In this document: piece by piece, positions 24,241 to 35,400 of the stretch
Layout: each line of letters opens with the position of its first letter
How positions within the stretch are numbered: the stretch's first letter is position 1
Source of the DNA: Gerris lacustris
Taxonomy: Eukaryota; Arthropoda; Insecta; Hemiptera; Gerridae
NCBI GenBank assembly: GCA_951217055.1
Contig: OX578279.1
Coordinates: forward strand, 39,333,610 to 39,397,609
Direction: 5' to 3'
DNA: 64,000 nt
Program-made: the position numbers and the translations under genes
Notes under the pieces: model-generated
Seen by the model: only the letters and a program-made list of their open reading frames with translations
Database searches by the model: none
What the model was told of the DNA's origin: nothing

Positions 24241-25950
24241 CAAAATATAATTTTGATATGTCATAATTATGTCATAATTTATGTCATAATTATGTCATAA
24301 TTTTGAAATTTCATTCAAAATATAATTTTGATTTTTATAATTTATAAAATACCGATGTTTCGTCTCATCTTTTATAAGCACAAAATGAGTCAGTCTTAAT
24401 TATCATTTTCAATTTTTTAATTTTTCAGTATATTTTTAAATTCAGGTACCATATTAATTTATTATGTATTATATTTATGTATTTCACTAAAATTTGCGTA
24501 ATACCAAAATTTAAGTGAAAGTGGCGCGGGTCCTCTGTCTGGACAATATGGGCACAGAATTGTATAATCACGTACGATGTCAAACAGTGACTGATTCTCT
24601 TGAAAAGGAAACCCTGTTGCTAGAATTTATTTTTTTAAAAAAAGACTTTTCCTCCGTGGGCATTTGTTTAATGAAATATGGAAGGTACCTAATTTGTCTA
24701 TAAGTTTCAACCGTCTGTGCTCATTAATTTTTCTTCCAAAATCTGTACCATCCTAACTTTAGTTTCGACTTTTTTTGGATTTACAAATCTTGGTAGAGAT
24801 TTTATTTCAAAAGAAATTAATTAGAAGGTGTAGTTAGTTTTGTGTTTAATATTTTAAAATATATGCTAGCTAATTAGAATGATGATTGCCATACAAATCT
24901 CTATAAAGGCTATATATTATTATTGTCTCGTATATTTCTATTGAAATTTACCGAGAAAAGATCATATAATTTTACTCCTTAGTTAGTAAGATAATGAAAG
25001 TTAAAATTCATAATGCCTACGATTTTTTTCTTGAGAAATGTTTTTTAGTAAATGATGTTTTAAGTTTTTAGAATTATTTGTTCTAAAATAGGTTTTACTC
25101 TCTATTCACTGTTAAACTGAACACTAGATTAAACTAGCCTAATCCTGAATATTTATGGTTATCTAGACAGGAGTGGGCGAACAAATCGTAATCCTACTGT
25201 TGCACCTGAACTTTGTCGGTATACTGATGGACATATCCCTTTAGTACCTGTGGTAATCCACGGTTTATGACCCCTCTGGGGAAATGTCCTGATTGTCCTT
25301 GGTCTGTTATTATGTTTAAACTTATCTTTTGACTAACGTGGTTTCATTGATGCTTAATCTTTAGGAAAGTATGAATGCTTTAAGGAAATACTAAACCAAT
25401 ATAATTTTTATATTTAAATGTAAGCCTAAGTTTAACATAGCATTCTTTTGACTTTTGTATAAAATCATTTATCCATGTTAGAACTAGTACTGTTTTGAGT
25501 CTGCGTTTACATTTTATTAAACTCAAAAAAGTTGTTTACCGTAATGGAGGGCATCAGGGCAAGCACAGAATGGATCAAACCACTAATTGTGTTTATCAAA
25601 ATTATTATTTAACAACTTATACCTATAATATGTATTAACATATTAGTATAAGGATCTTTCAAGCCAAAAATCATTTGAACCAACATTAGTGTATACGATC
25701 CTAGCTTCACAATCTAATGTAGTTATCCTTTGCAGTAGAATTAGATTTTAAGGAGCCTTTGCAGCTCCATGTCACAGTTTTTTCTTACTTACCGTACCTT
25801 ACATCCAGTAAACTTGGAAGCATTATGATCGTTCTGAAGAGAGATATTTTTTATGTCTTCGAATTAAAAAAAAATCGAGTACGGGGCACCTCGGAACTTT
25901 TTTAAATTAATAACTTTCTTTTTCAACTTACTTGTATATTATAATATAAG

Positions 25951-26056
25951 GTCAATAGTCTATAGGGTATATAATATTTATAGTAATCAACATTGCTATT
26001 TGAATCATATACAATAGCAAGGTTGATTACTTTATTATATACCCTATAGACCTTAA
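25951..26056. repeat. Palindrome inside element A
   Basis: 'GTCTATAGGGTATATAAT' on the left pairs with 'ATTATATACCCTATAGAC' on the right, and 'AGTAATCAACATTGCTATT' with a one-mismatch complement. The centre is near 26003. Possibly a nested MITE. Confidence 0.8.
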
Positions 26057-26264
26057 GGATCTACCGCTCTTTAAGGGTTAGGAAAAACAGTAAAATTAAA
26101 ATGATTCTGGTTCTAAGCAAGATATCAAAAATCTAATCACAGGCTTCATTCCTAATTTCAATTCTGCACAATTTGAGCCCTATTGCAACTTCCTATGATA
26201 AATAGTACAGGCGCCATTTTAATACGAGTTTTATCTACCATTAAACATTAAAGTTTAATTATTT

Positions 26265-26346
26265 TGGACATTGGAATTTTTTTCGTGGGCATTTTTTCCG
26301 TGGGCATTTTTTCCTGGGCTTTTTTTCCGTGGGCATTTTTTCCGTC
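26265..26346 (-). repeat. Right terminal tandem array of element A
   Basis: About five 14-16-bp units in the opposite orientation to the left array. Confidence 0.9.
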
Positions 26347-26383
26347 TACCCTAAATCTTGGCCTGGCACATACAATATGAATT

Positions 26384-26972
26384 TTTACCCTTACAGGGCA
26401 TTCTACAAGTTCTACGACTGATTTTTCTATTATAAAATTATTTTAATTATTTGTATTATTGTTTTTTAAACAAGAAATTATTTTACAATTAGCAGCGACA
26501 CTGTGAAGTTCTCATTGTAAAAATGTTAACTCCTTAACTGAGAGAATAGAATGCACAATTTTGTTAAATGGACTGATGCTTAAAGATGTTTTGATAAAAA
26601 CTAAAATTAATAACCATGACATTCATCGAACGCTTACTTACTTGCCTGACCTGGTTCTTGTAGACTTCATGTTCATTATAAATAGACCATACATGCATAA
26701 AATAGATTTTGACTTCAAGGAGTTGATGAAGAAAAATTTGATTGACATTCTGATGGGATTTCATTGATTCGTTCAAGGGGTCTTTGAGAGTCTGTTGTAT
26801 GAGGATTGTGGAGAGAGAAAGAATAATGTGTAGAAAATTACCTTAATGGAACTCTGGGAAGTTTACTGTGTGTAATATCAAAAGTTACACTTGAATAAAT
26901 TCCAAACATCAAGTGTGTAACAAATTCAACATTTTACATGTCTATGATTAATAGCTTGGGGCCTGTGTGGGG
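26384..26972. other. DNA between the two foldbacks; possible mariner relic
   Basis: Mostly AT-rich. A plus-strand frame at 26561-26767 contains LTYLPDLVLVDFMF, which loosely recalls the PPYSPDLAPxDFxLF block of mariner-family transposases, followed by a charged stretch of similar spacing. The match is weak and the frame is short, so this is only a suggestion. Confidence 0.2.
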
Positions 26973-27952
26973 CGAATCACAGAAAAAATGACCACGGAAG
27001 AAAAGCCCAGGAAAAAATGCCTACGGAAGAAAAGTTCAAATTACTTAAACTTTAATCGTTAATGGTAGTTTTTAAAAATAATTAGTTAATTTTTAACGCT
27101 AACCAATTTCAATCTATTTTTAAATAAAATAACCATTCTGGGAAAACAGAGAGGAGTTTCTACGGGGTATAGCAAGCAAATTGAGAAGGAGGAGGGTATA
27201 ATAATTATTTTTTGTACTTGTATTTTTATTATTGTAAATAATAAAAATGTAAGGCGGACAAAAACTCTTTGTTAACAAAATAATAAATAAATAAAATCAT
27301 TTTTGTTCCTATTTTGAGTAGTTGATATAGATATTTATTAACAGTAAGAAAGTAAATGATTTCTCAACATCTTTCATCGCCATCACTACCAGATTTTACT
27401 TCAGCTAGTTTCATTATTACACATTATCATTTTGGTATATCATATATTTTAGATAAAAACCAAGGCAAGTAAAATGTAAATATGTTAAAACAGTTAACTT
27501 ATCCAAAAAAACAAAAACAACATTAACACATCAACACTACTGAAGTAGGAATCCTTTCCCGTAGGAATGACAATCGTCAGGACTATCTGACCTATTTATA
27601 TGATGTACCATGTGTGAATGTTTGTACAATATTGTTATTGTTACAATATTGTCTAGTGTATGATGTAACATATTGTAGGGATTCATTCATGGTTCCCCCA
27701 TTGTAGTTCCCGATTTGTCATACCTGGTAAAACCCTACGATTCTAAAGAAGATGCATCTTAAGTCCAGTAACCCCCTAGGTACCTTTACTTTTAGTTATG
27801 TATCTGCAAAAATACAATACCCTTAATGGCTATTCTATTTAAAAAATAGTTTAAAATTTGTTAGTGTTAAAAATTATATTTAAAAACTACCATTAACGAT
27901 TAAAGTTTAATTATTTTGGACTTTTCTTGCGTGGGCATATTTTCCGTCAACC
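26973..27952. mobile_element. Foldback-type DNA transposon B
   Basis: The 980-bp relative of element A. Its inverted ends of about 120 bp carry four (left) and two (right) units of the ACGGAAAAAATGCCC-type motif, followed by 'AAACTTTAATCGTTAATGG' on both sides. It is flanked by GTGTGGGG at 26965-26972 and 27953-27960 (8 bp, perhaps 9 with one mismatch). The interior is AT-rich with no transposase. Confidence 0.85.
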
Positions 27953-27960
27953 GTGTGGGG

Positions 27961-29329
27961 TTGTGCTGTATAACCATAATGTAATTATTAACAGAAGCCT
28001 ACTTTTAAACTAATCTAATTTCTCTCTTGTCATTTAGAATACTTAATTACTTCTGTAATTAAGCTAATTTACTAACAGCTAATTTACTTCCTGGAGGCTG
28101 ATTTGATTTAGGTTTATTTTTATAAGCTTAATTTTTATCTTTATAAACAAAGAAAAAAATCTTTATATCAAAGGAATGCAGTAATCTTATAATTATTTAT
28201 TAAAATTTCCTAAAAACACTTTTAATATGGAAAGGAAGGTTAAAAACTACTTAATATTGGAAATAAGATATTTTCACTGTTAAAAATCTTTAATCTTTAT
28301 TTATTTATGGACTTTTTTGGTCACATGCCTTTAAATAGTTTATATTATGAATGTTCTATTAGAATACAAGTATAATTAACAATAGATCTGTAATTTCCAA
28401 ACCGGAAATACTAAGCAAGATCTCAAATTATAATATCTAATAAGTGACAGCCTATTGCCTATGGCCCCCATTTATGTATATGTGGCATAACATTTTATTT
28501 TACTCACTATTTTAACCTCTCGATTTAAACCTATTTTGATTTAAAAGATTACCAATATTTATTAATTCTTACCATCTTTGACATTGTTTTAAATTAATCT
28601 AGAAATCAAGAGTAACATTTTCAGGGTATAAAGAAAATGTCAGATTATTTTGTAATTGTGTCACACGTTAGATAACAACTTACATATCCACAGTCATATC
28701 TGGAGATATTCCTGATGAGACAATTGTGAGATAGATAGGTTTTTTTTTTTGTTTAAATGGGCCAAAGTAAAATTTAAAGTAAAACTTGAAATACCTTTTT
28801 AAAAGAAACTTTAAAGTATACCTGAGTTTTAAGTATTATTACACCACTTAATAATAAAAAAAAATAGGTAGTTACAATATTATTTTATTGGATAAATAAT
28901 GAATTATAGTAGTGCTATAATAAATTATGTGTAAAGTGTTATACATCAAATAACTTAAATAAAATTTAATTTAACTTGGTGCGTAGGCTTCCGCGGGAAG
29001 GTTTGTCATAAACAGCTTGGTTTTCTGGTGAAAAAAAAAAAAAAATTAAGTTAATATACAAATTCGGCATTGACCATCATATTATTATTACCTATTAGTT
29101 TTTATTTCGTAATCTTTTAACAGTACACAATTAGTACACAGTCATGTGTGGCCCTAATAGTTTTTAGTTATTTGTAAATAGCTAATTAGCTTTTATTTAT
29201 ATCCTTTTTTATTATTTACTTAATTTATGGAAGACATTATAATCCTTCAGCAAATGAAATTGTAAATAAGAGAAGTCGGTCTCGTCCGTCAAGCTGTTAA
29301 GTTCATATTATATGTAAGGTAATTATATA
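27961..29329. other. AT-rich DNA, nothing recognised
   Basis: No assignable feature in about 1.4 kb apart from short A and T runs. Confidence 0.5.
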
Positions 29330-29587
29330 AATGCTGGCAGGGCTGGATTTAGGCAGGGGCCATGGGGGCCCGGGCCCCTGGCGGCAAATTTTCGAAGGTG
29401 GCAAAAGGCGGCAGAAAGAAAGAAATAACAAAAATCATAAAACTTTTTTTTATATATTGGACATTACAATATGACTCTTGTGAACAAACAGTATAATATT
29501 TATTTTCTAATTGAACTTTTATATACTAATTGTACAGTTAGCCCAGTTAATAAAGGCCAAAAACAGGCTGTACCCGCAACTAATTAG

Positions 29588-30518
29588 GGGAAATCTGGAT
29601 TTTTTCCTAATGATAGACCATGATAAAAGGTACATTCTCTCATAAGTCCCCACTTCTCCCCCTTGTGCTCCCCCCCCCCTACCCCCTCTTAAAGCTCAAA
29701 ATTTACTTATTTTTCACTTTTTACGCAAAACTGTTTATTTTTTGAAGAGAAGTGTTATTAACAAAAATATTTCTCACATAATTCTGCACAAAAAAGGTCC
29801 TATGCATGTTTGAAGTGAGACATACCGTTTTCGAGATATTGTTGATAAAAATTCCAATTTTTCATTTTTTCGATCCAAGATGTGTTAAAAACAACACTTT
29901 GTTTGGTTCCCTTTCTGTCTGTCTGTTGATCAATCTTTTATCTGTCTGTTGTGAATTAATGTATCAATTTTGCAAAATTTAAAGAGCGCAGTCGGTTGAA
30001 ATTAAATTAGGGCCATCTGCGGGATACTTGTGACAAACCATCCAAATTTCATATTAATCAGTTAAGTACTTTTGAAGATAAAGGTCGAAATAAATGTATG
30101 TTTGTGCGCATGTGCAAGATAAAATAATAGGCACAGAAGGTTGAAATTTATATAGGATCAACAATAGGCTATGTATGGCCGACCATCCAAATTTCATTAA
30201 AATCAGAAGTGTTGTTTTTAACATATCTTGATTCGCAAAAATAAAAAAATGGATTTTTAATCAATAATACCTCGAAAACTGTATGTCTCACTTCAAACAT
30301 GCATAGGACCTTTTTTTTGCATAATTATGTGAGAAATAGTTTTGTTAATAACACTACTCTTTAAAAAAAAATAAACAGTTTTGCGTAAAAAGTGAAAAAT
30401 AAGTAAATTTTGAACTTTAAGATGGGGTAGGGGGGGAAGCACAAGGGGGAGAAGTGCGGACTTTTGAGAGAATGTACCTCTTATCATGGTCTACCATCAG
30501 GAAGAAATCCAGATTGAT
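29588..30518. mobile_element. Nested foldback inside the hAT element
   Basis: Arms of about 300 bp: 'AATCTGGATT' and 'GTAGACCATGATAA' type sequence at the outer ends, then 'GGTACATTCTC', 'ACTTATTTTTCACTTTTTAC' and 'CATGCATAGGACC', all recovered in complement on the other side. The loop (about 29900-30245) is family V sequence with CTGTCTGTCTG. Confidence 0.75.
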
Positions 30519-30829
30519 CAAAAAATATATTATATTTTTTTATCACTTCATATTGACGTTCTGAAAAACATATTGAAAATCGGCAATGAGATCGTGGTTG
30601 CGTTAGTCAACCACGACGGCCACGGTTCAAGGGCAAAGGTCAACAAATTCGGTATTTTGCTAATATCTCGTTTCCTATTCCACCAATCAAGGTAGTTATC
30701 AAAATTAAAGATAACAAAATTTCCCACAAAAAATAATCTCATTAATTTTTTACGTGCAATGGACGGTTTACGGAATATATAATGGCTTCAAAATTTTTTA
30801 AATGCGAATTTTTGAAAATTCTTTTTTTT

Positions 30830-30990
30830 GAAAATTTTTTTGAAACAACAATTACTGTACTCTTAGAGCTTTCCAACGACATGCATCATGAAGGGTATAT
30901 ACTATTTTGATTTTTGTACCCGGTACCCCTGTGTACAAATTTTTTTTTCACCCATCCAAATTCTAAACCAAAATATTCCTGTATTATCAT
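30830..30990 (+). repeat. Family Y fragment
   Basis: 'GAGCTTTCCAACGACATGC', 'CATCATGAAGGGTAT' and 'TTTGTACCCGGTACC' match 54176-54290 and 54450-54540. Confidence 0.65.
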
Positions 30991-31631
30991 AAGCCAATAA
31001 TACACAGATTTCATTGAAAATTTGCTCATTAAGTCATGGTGCATGATTGGCCGTTTTTAAAAACTATTTTATAACTACACTTTAACATTTCATTTCCTAA
31101 AAACGAAGTTACTGTTAAATTATGACTAATTATAAAATAAAACTTGTATATAAATACTGTGTACTTGAAAATTGTTTTCTTGAAAAAACTTTCATTAAAA
31201 CTTTTTGAACTTTATTTGGTTTGATTTGGTTTCAGCCTAGTCCTGTAATAATTGTGGAATATTATTTAAATAATATTAAAATAAATCAGGTTAAAAATGG
31301 ACAAACTATAAAACATTAGTCCATAATATGTTTTATAGGACAAAACCTGCAGTATTTTTTTTTTTATAGGAATTTCAAAATTGTCACAACATTTGGGGGG
31401 GGGGGGGGGGGGGGTTAGGCGGCAATTTTTCTTGGGCCCCTGGCCACCAAATATGTAAATCCAGCTCTGAATGCTGGTACTTGCATAGGATCTGTTACTA
31501 ATATTGGACCTGGTAACTGTGCAGGATCTCCAGGTTGAACTTATATGCTTATGTTTAAGATTATTTTTTGCATATTATAATCAATTAAATACATTGATAT
31601 AAGTTTTTTTTATTGTATTAAAATACTATGC

Positions 31632-31847
31632 GGTCATGGTCAGCTGGTTGGGGCCCGCTCTTAGACGTCCGTCTTAGGGGCTTTTTCGGGGGGCGTGTAT
31701 CTTTTTTCCTATTCACTTTAAAAAAAAACAACAAAAAAAACTTTTTTTTTGTTTTTTTTTAAAGTGAATAGGAAAAAAGATACACGCCCCCGAAAAAGCC
31801 CCTAAGACGGACGTCTAAGAGCGGGCCCCAACAAGCTGACCATAACC
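31632..31847. mobile_element. 216-bp hairpin MITE
   Basis: Arms of about 98 bp with very few mismatches, from 'GGTCATGGTCAGC' to 'CTATTCACTTT', around an A/T-rich loop. The arms include a GC-rich part ('GGGGCCCGCTCTTAGACG'). Target duplication is not evident. Confidence 0.85.
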
Positions 31848-31861
31848 AAGTATTGTCATAG

Positions 31862-32255
31862 AGCGCCAAAATTAATTTTGATATTTTGATGGAATTTTGA
31901 TCACTGGATCTAGACTCACTGGATTTTGAGAACGTTTGGAGGACTCCTGAGTGAAAAAAAGTTTTTTTTTTTTATAAAACGTCTGTTTGTCGTCTGTGGT
32001 CTATAGTCTGTCGTCCAGGGCCTAAACAACTGGGCCGATTTCGATGACTTTCAGCATACATATGTTCAGAAAAATCATACCCCGTGGTGAAATTGAGAAA
32101 TGGATTTTGGCTCTATATTTGGGGGGCACCCCCCCCCCCCCCCCCAAAAAAAAATCAGAAAAAACGTGAAAAACAATTATTTCTAGAAAACGGTTCCGAT
32201 GGCGATTTGGTCGTTAACCATGACCCCCCCTCCTGGTTGCATTACAACCAAGATT
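31862..32255 (+). repeat. Family Z partial copy next to SINE copy 2
   Basis: Contains 'TTTTGATGGAATTTTGATC', 'AACTGGGCCGATTTCGATG', 'TCAGAAAAATCATACCCC' and 'GAAAACGGTTCCGA', in the same order as in the full copies. A C17 run lies at 32129-32145. The SINE at 32256 interrupts or truncates it. Confidence 0.75.
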
Positions 32256-32486
32256 GTCATCATCATGGTTTCCAGACCGAAACCAGGTGGCGCCACTCTT
32301 TCGAGGAGCTTCCCATTTGTTTAAACAATGCTGGGTGGACATTGAGCGGGGGGCCCGGTCCGGGAATCGAACCCAGAGCTGTGGTCAGAAGCGGCCACCC
32401 ATCCATCGTCTGACCCTGCTCGAGGCTGCTTAACTTGCCTTATCGCAAGGCCAGCACTCTAGCCTCCGAGCCACCCATAGGCTCCC
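32256..32486 (-). mobile_element. tRNA-derived SINE, copy 2
   Basis: Matches 13957-14189 along its length. Box A-like sequence lies in 32457-32473 (complement), box B GGGTTCGATTCCCGG in 32360-32374 (complement), and the ATGATGATG tail at 32256. Differences from copy 1 are scattered substitutions plus a shorter region between the boxes. Confidence 0.85.
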
Positions 32487-35400
32487 TTTAATTGAATTAA
32501 CTCTTACTAAGTTAACACGCACACTGAAGATGATATTACTTATCGAAACGAGTTTGTGAGTTTAAATTTAAAAAATAATAGTGGTGACAATATTGTTATG
32601 TTACTTTCTAACAACCTCTGTAGTCATTAGTTAAATTTACTGTTGAAGTAAGGGAAAGCCACCGTCCCCGGAATAAAGCTTGTAAGATCCGGGTCTCGCC
32701 ATCAGTAGGATGGAAGGAGGAAAAAGGTCAGGAAATGAAAACCTTTATTTCCAATTTTCATCTTGCCTTATTATCAATTTATTATAAGGGTGAGTTGATT
32801 TCAATGTACAGCTTATATACAATGTGGTAAAAGCAACAATGTGCCCTTAAATCTTTCTATCGTTGATAGCACTCTATTTTATTGAATTTACTATTTATTA
32901 TAAAACAAATATTCCTAATATTATAACGACACAATCTTCAGTTCCCACGTATAAAATTACCTCGATAAAATGTTATGTTAAAAAAATACAGCCTTATCAC
33001 CCTGTCACTATAGCAACTAAGTTATTTTCTAAGCCGCCGTGGCCCCGCGAACGGAAGCCTTCTTCCTTATAACCTACCTTTTCGCTGATCGATCGTCCAT
33101 TTTCTCTACCAATTTCTATTCAATTCTTTACCCCAGTTTTTAAAGGTTTTTTTCTTTTTTCGTAACCTTTCTTGCTTCTATCCTACTTTTTACCTCCTGG
33201 ATGCTATAAAATCGACTCAAGCATAAAAATGTACCCTGGGATGAAGGTAGATAGGAGGGAGGTATCCTTGAATGGAACTTTATACACCGCTGATAGTAAC
33301 CCTACTTATCTCTCCATCCTACTTTATTCGTTCATTCTCTTTTTTAATATTCCTGTTAAACTTTTCTTTTACACTGTGTACATTTTTTTAATGTTCCATG
33401 CCATTTTTACATTTTACTTGAATCCACATATCTCTTTTTTTTATTATGTGAGTTAATATTATTATTTGCCTGAAAAATTATATTAATTCTTATAAAAAAA
33501 TATTCTCGTAGAATAAAAAAATATGGAACTGCTACAATTAAATTTGTTTTATGGTTTCAAAATGAAGTTAATAAAATGTGCCTTCATTTTAGAGGTTTAA
33601 ACAACTTCTGTGATAGTTATGCATTTAAACACACTACTGCTTCCTTTTGTGAAAGTTTGCCTCATTATTTGGTGGTGGCTATTTCGGATAGCTTTTAAAT
33701 TTTAACTTGCTTTTCAATATTTTTACGGCGCCTTTAGAATATTAGGTATTATGTCTACGACCTAATTTTTGAAGATAGCATTTAATCATTATACTTTTTT
33801 AAATTTATTAATTTTTTTATTGTATATTTTATAAATTACCTTTGTTTATTTTTTTTTAATTTCATTGAACTTCGTATTCAAATATGTATATAGGTCACGC
33901 TGCACGTCATCTAAAATCTAAAACATTATGAATTATTGTATTTGCTTTTTTTTTCTTTTGTTTTATTAAGATGAATTTCCCTCTTTCAGCAGTGCATATA
34001 AAGAAACTATTATGACTTTTAAAATTAATACTTCTTGCCGGAGATAAATCATCTTATACATTTCTATCCTTTTACATCCCTGTTTTCCGAAACCAATAAA
34101 AGAAGAGGAAATAGTTTATAAAGATAGTTGTAGGGAGGGACATGGGGTTAAGGTGTAATCTATTAGAGGTCGGGTAGACGGCTGGTGGGCCTGTGCGATT
34201 TGTCGGTAAATGGAGCGCACCAAGGGTTGCCTCCCCCCTGGGGGCAAGCCTAGTGAATTGATGTCTCCAAATTCTATCTCCTGTTACTCTTTAGCTTTTT
34301 CCAGGGCAGAATATAAGGATAGAGAAGGGTTCCTCGCTGCTTCGTAGCAACCTTTTCCTAGACCTTACATCCTTTACCTTTCTATATTAAGACTACCGCA
34401 AAATACCCTTCGGACTCAGACCGCGACACACAGACTTCGATAAAATACCTTTATACCATCCTAAGGTAGGATTTCGCCTTTTTTTCCTTCTTCCTCCTCT
34501 TTTTTTACTTCTTACATTTTCTTTTTTTACTTAAGCAAGGCTAAGAAATCTATTTGGAGGTCAAAAAAACAAGAAGTAACTAGGAAGTTAGAAGGTATAT
34601 CAATTTGTTTCTCGGATAAAACAAAACAAATATTCCCTTTGCATGGACAGAACCAATTTTCTATTTGAATAGGTTTGGAGTCAGTTACATTTTCTAAAAT
34701 AATACTTAATACTTATTTTAAAAAATCGTATAAATGTATGTGCTCACCTTAGGTATTAGAAAGGATTGTAATTGAAAACAAACTACAAAAAAGGTGTAAC
34801 AATTTTTGCATACAGTCCTATTTACGGGTCCCCTAAAATCTCGTCTTAAGATAATTTTTTTGTGGTCTAAAATCAAAACATTCGTAATATAAATGGGTAG
34901 CTACTTAAATTGTCTACTTAAAGTGTCTCAGGTTGTGAATGCTTATTATAAGGTTTATACGGCTGATAGAGCAACACGCCACTTTGCAACCTTTTGTCAC
35001 CCGTTAAATATAGCTGTATTGTATATGCCCTTTGCCCCAGGCCTAAGCCTTCCACTCGATGTTCTTAAACAGATTATTATTTTATTCAAAGCTTGCTAAT
35101 GATTTTTTTTAAAAAAAATAAAGCAATAATAAGTCGTTATTTTTTTATAAACTTATTATGTGTAATTCTATTTGACACATTTAATTGGACGAACTTGGAA
35201 TAGGTAGGCATCTTGAAAAGTTCCTCTATTCAGTAGTTGTAGTGAAAAGAGCTACAAACCGCTGGTATATTGTCATTTTATATTTCTACTAATGAACCTC
35301 TGATGGTGTTTTCGATTCTATATTTATATTTTTTTTTCTTGTTTTTCTAGTTGAGTGTATTATATGAATGAGTTGATAGTCGAAGCCCATTGGTTGATAT

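Larger units (their letters stand above)
24119..26350. mobile_element. Foldback-type DNA transposon A, tandem arrays in its ends
   Basis: Both ends carry arrays of a 15-bp motif, ACGGAAAAAATGCCC, in inverted orientation: about eight units at 24121-24240 and about five at 26265-26346. Flanking both sides is CTAAATCTTG (24109-24118 and 26351-26360), a 9-10-bp target duplication. The inner part of the right end ('AAACTTTAAT', 'TAATGGTAG' in reverse) matches both ends of the element at 26973-27952. The interior contains a palindrome (25951-26056), a short repeat shared with 19680, and a family V piece, but no transposase. Repetitive inverted ends with a 9-bp duplication recall Drosophila FB/foldback elements; relationship is inferred from structure only. 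Confidence 0.8.
24046..26383. repeat. Inverted pair split by the foldback element
   Basis: A 21-bp sequence starting AATTCATATTGTATG at 24046 is present as its exact complement ending at 26383. Removing the element at 24119-26350 together with one duplication copy leaves these arms about 56 bp apart. The foldback thus landed inside a pre-existing small palindrome, probably another MITE. Confidence 0.7.
29338..31469. mobile_element. Non-autonomous hAT-like transposon
   Basis: The ends are inverted: CAGGGCTGGATTTA at 29338 and the complement of CAGAGCTGGATTTA ending at 31469. Both sides are flanked by the perfect 8-bp duplication AATGCTGG (29330-29337 and 31470-31477), the length expected of hAT elements. 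Subterminal 'GGGGCC'-type sequence is also typical. The interior holds no transposase. It contains a nested inverted repeat (29588-30518), family V and Y sequence and a G20 run at 31395-31414. Confidence 0.9.

Noticed and set aside
24103..24300. Lysine-rich open frame (65 codons)
   Set aside because: It is the translation of the 15-bp tandem array.
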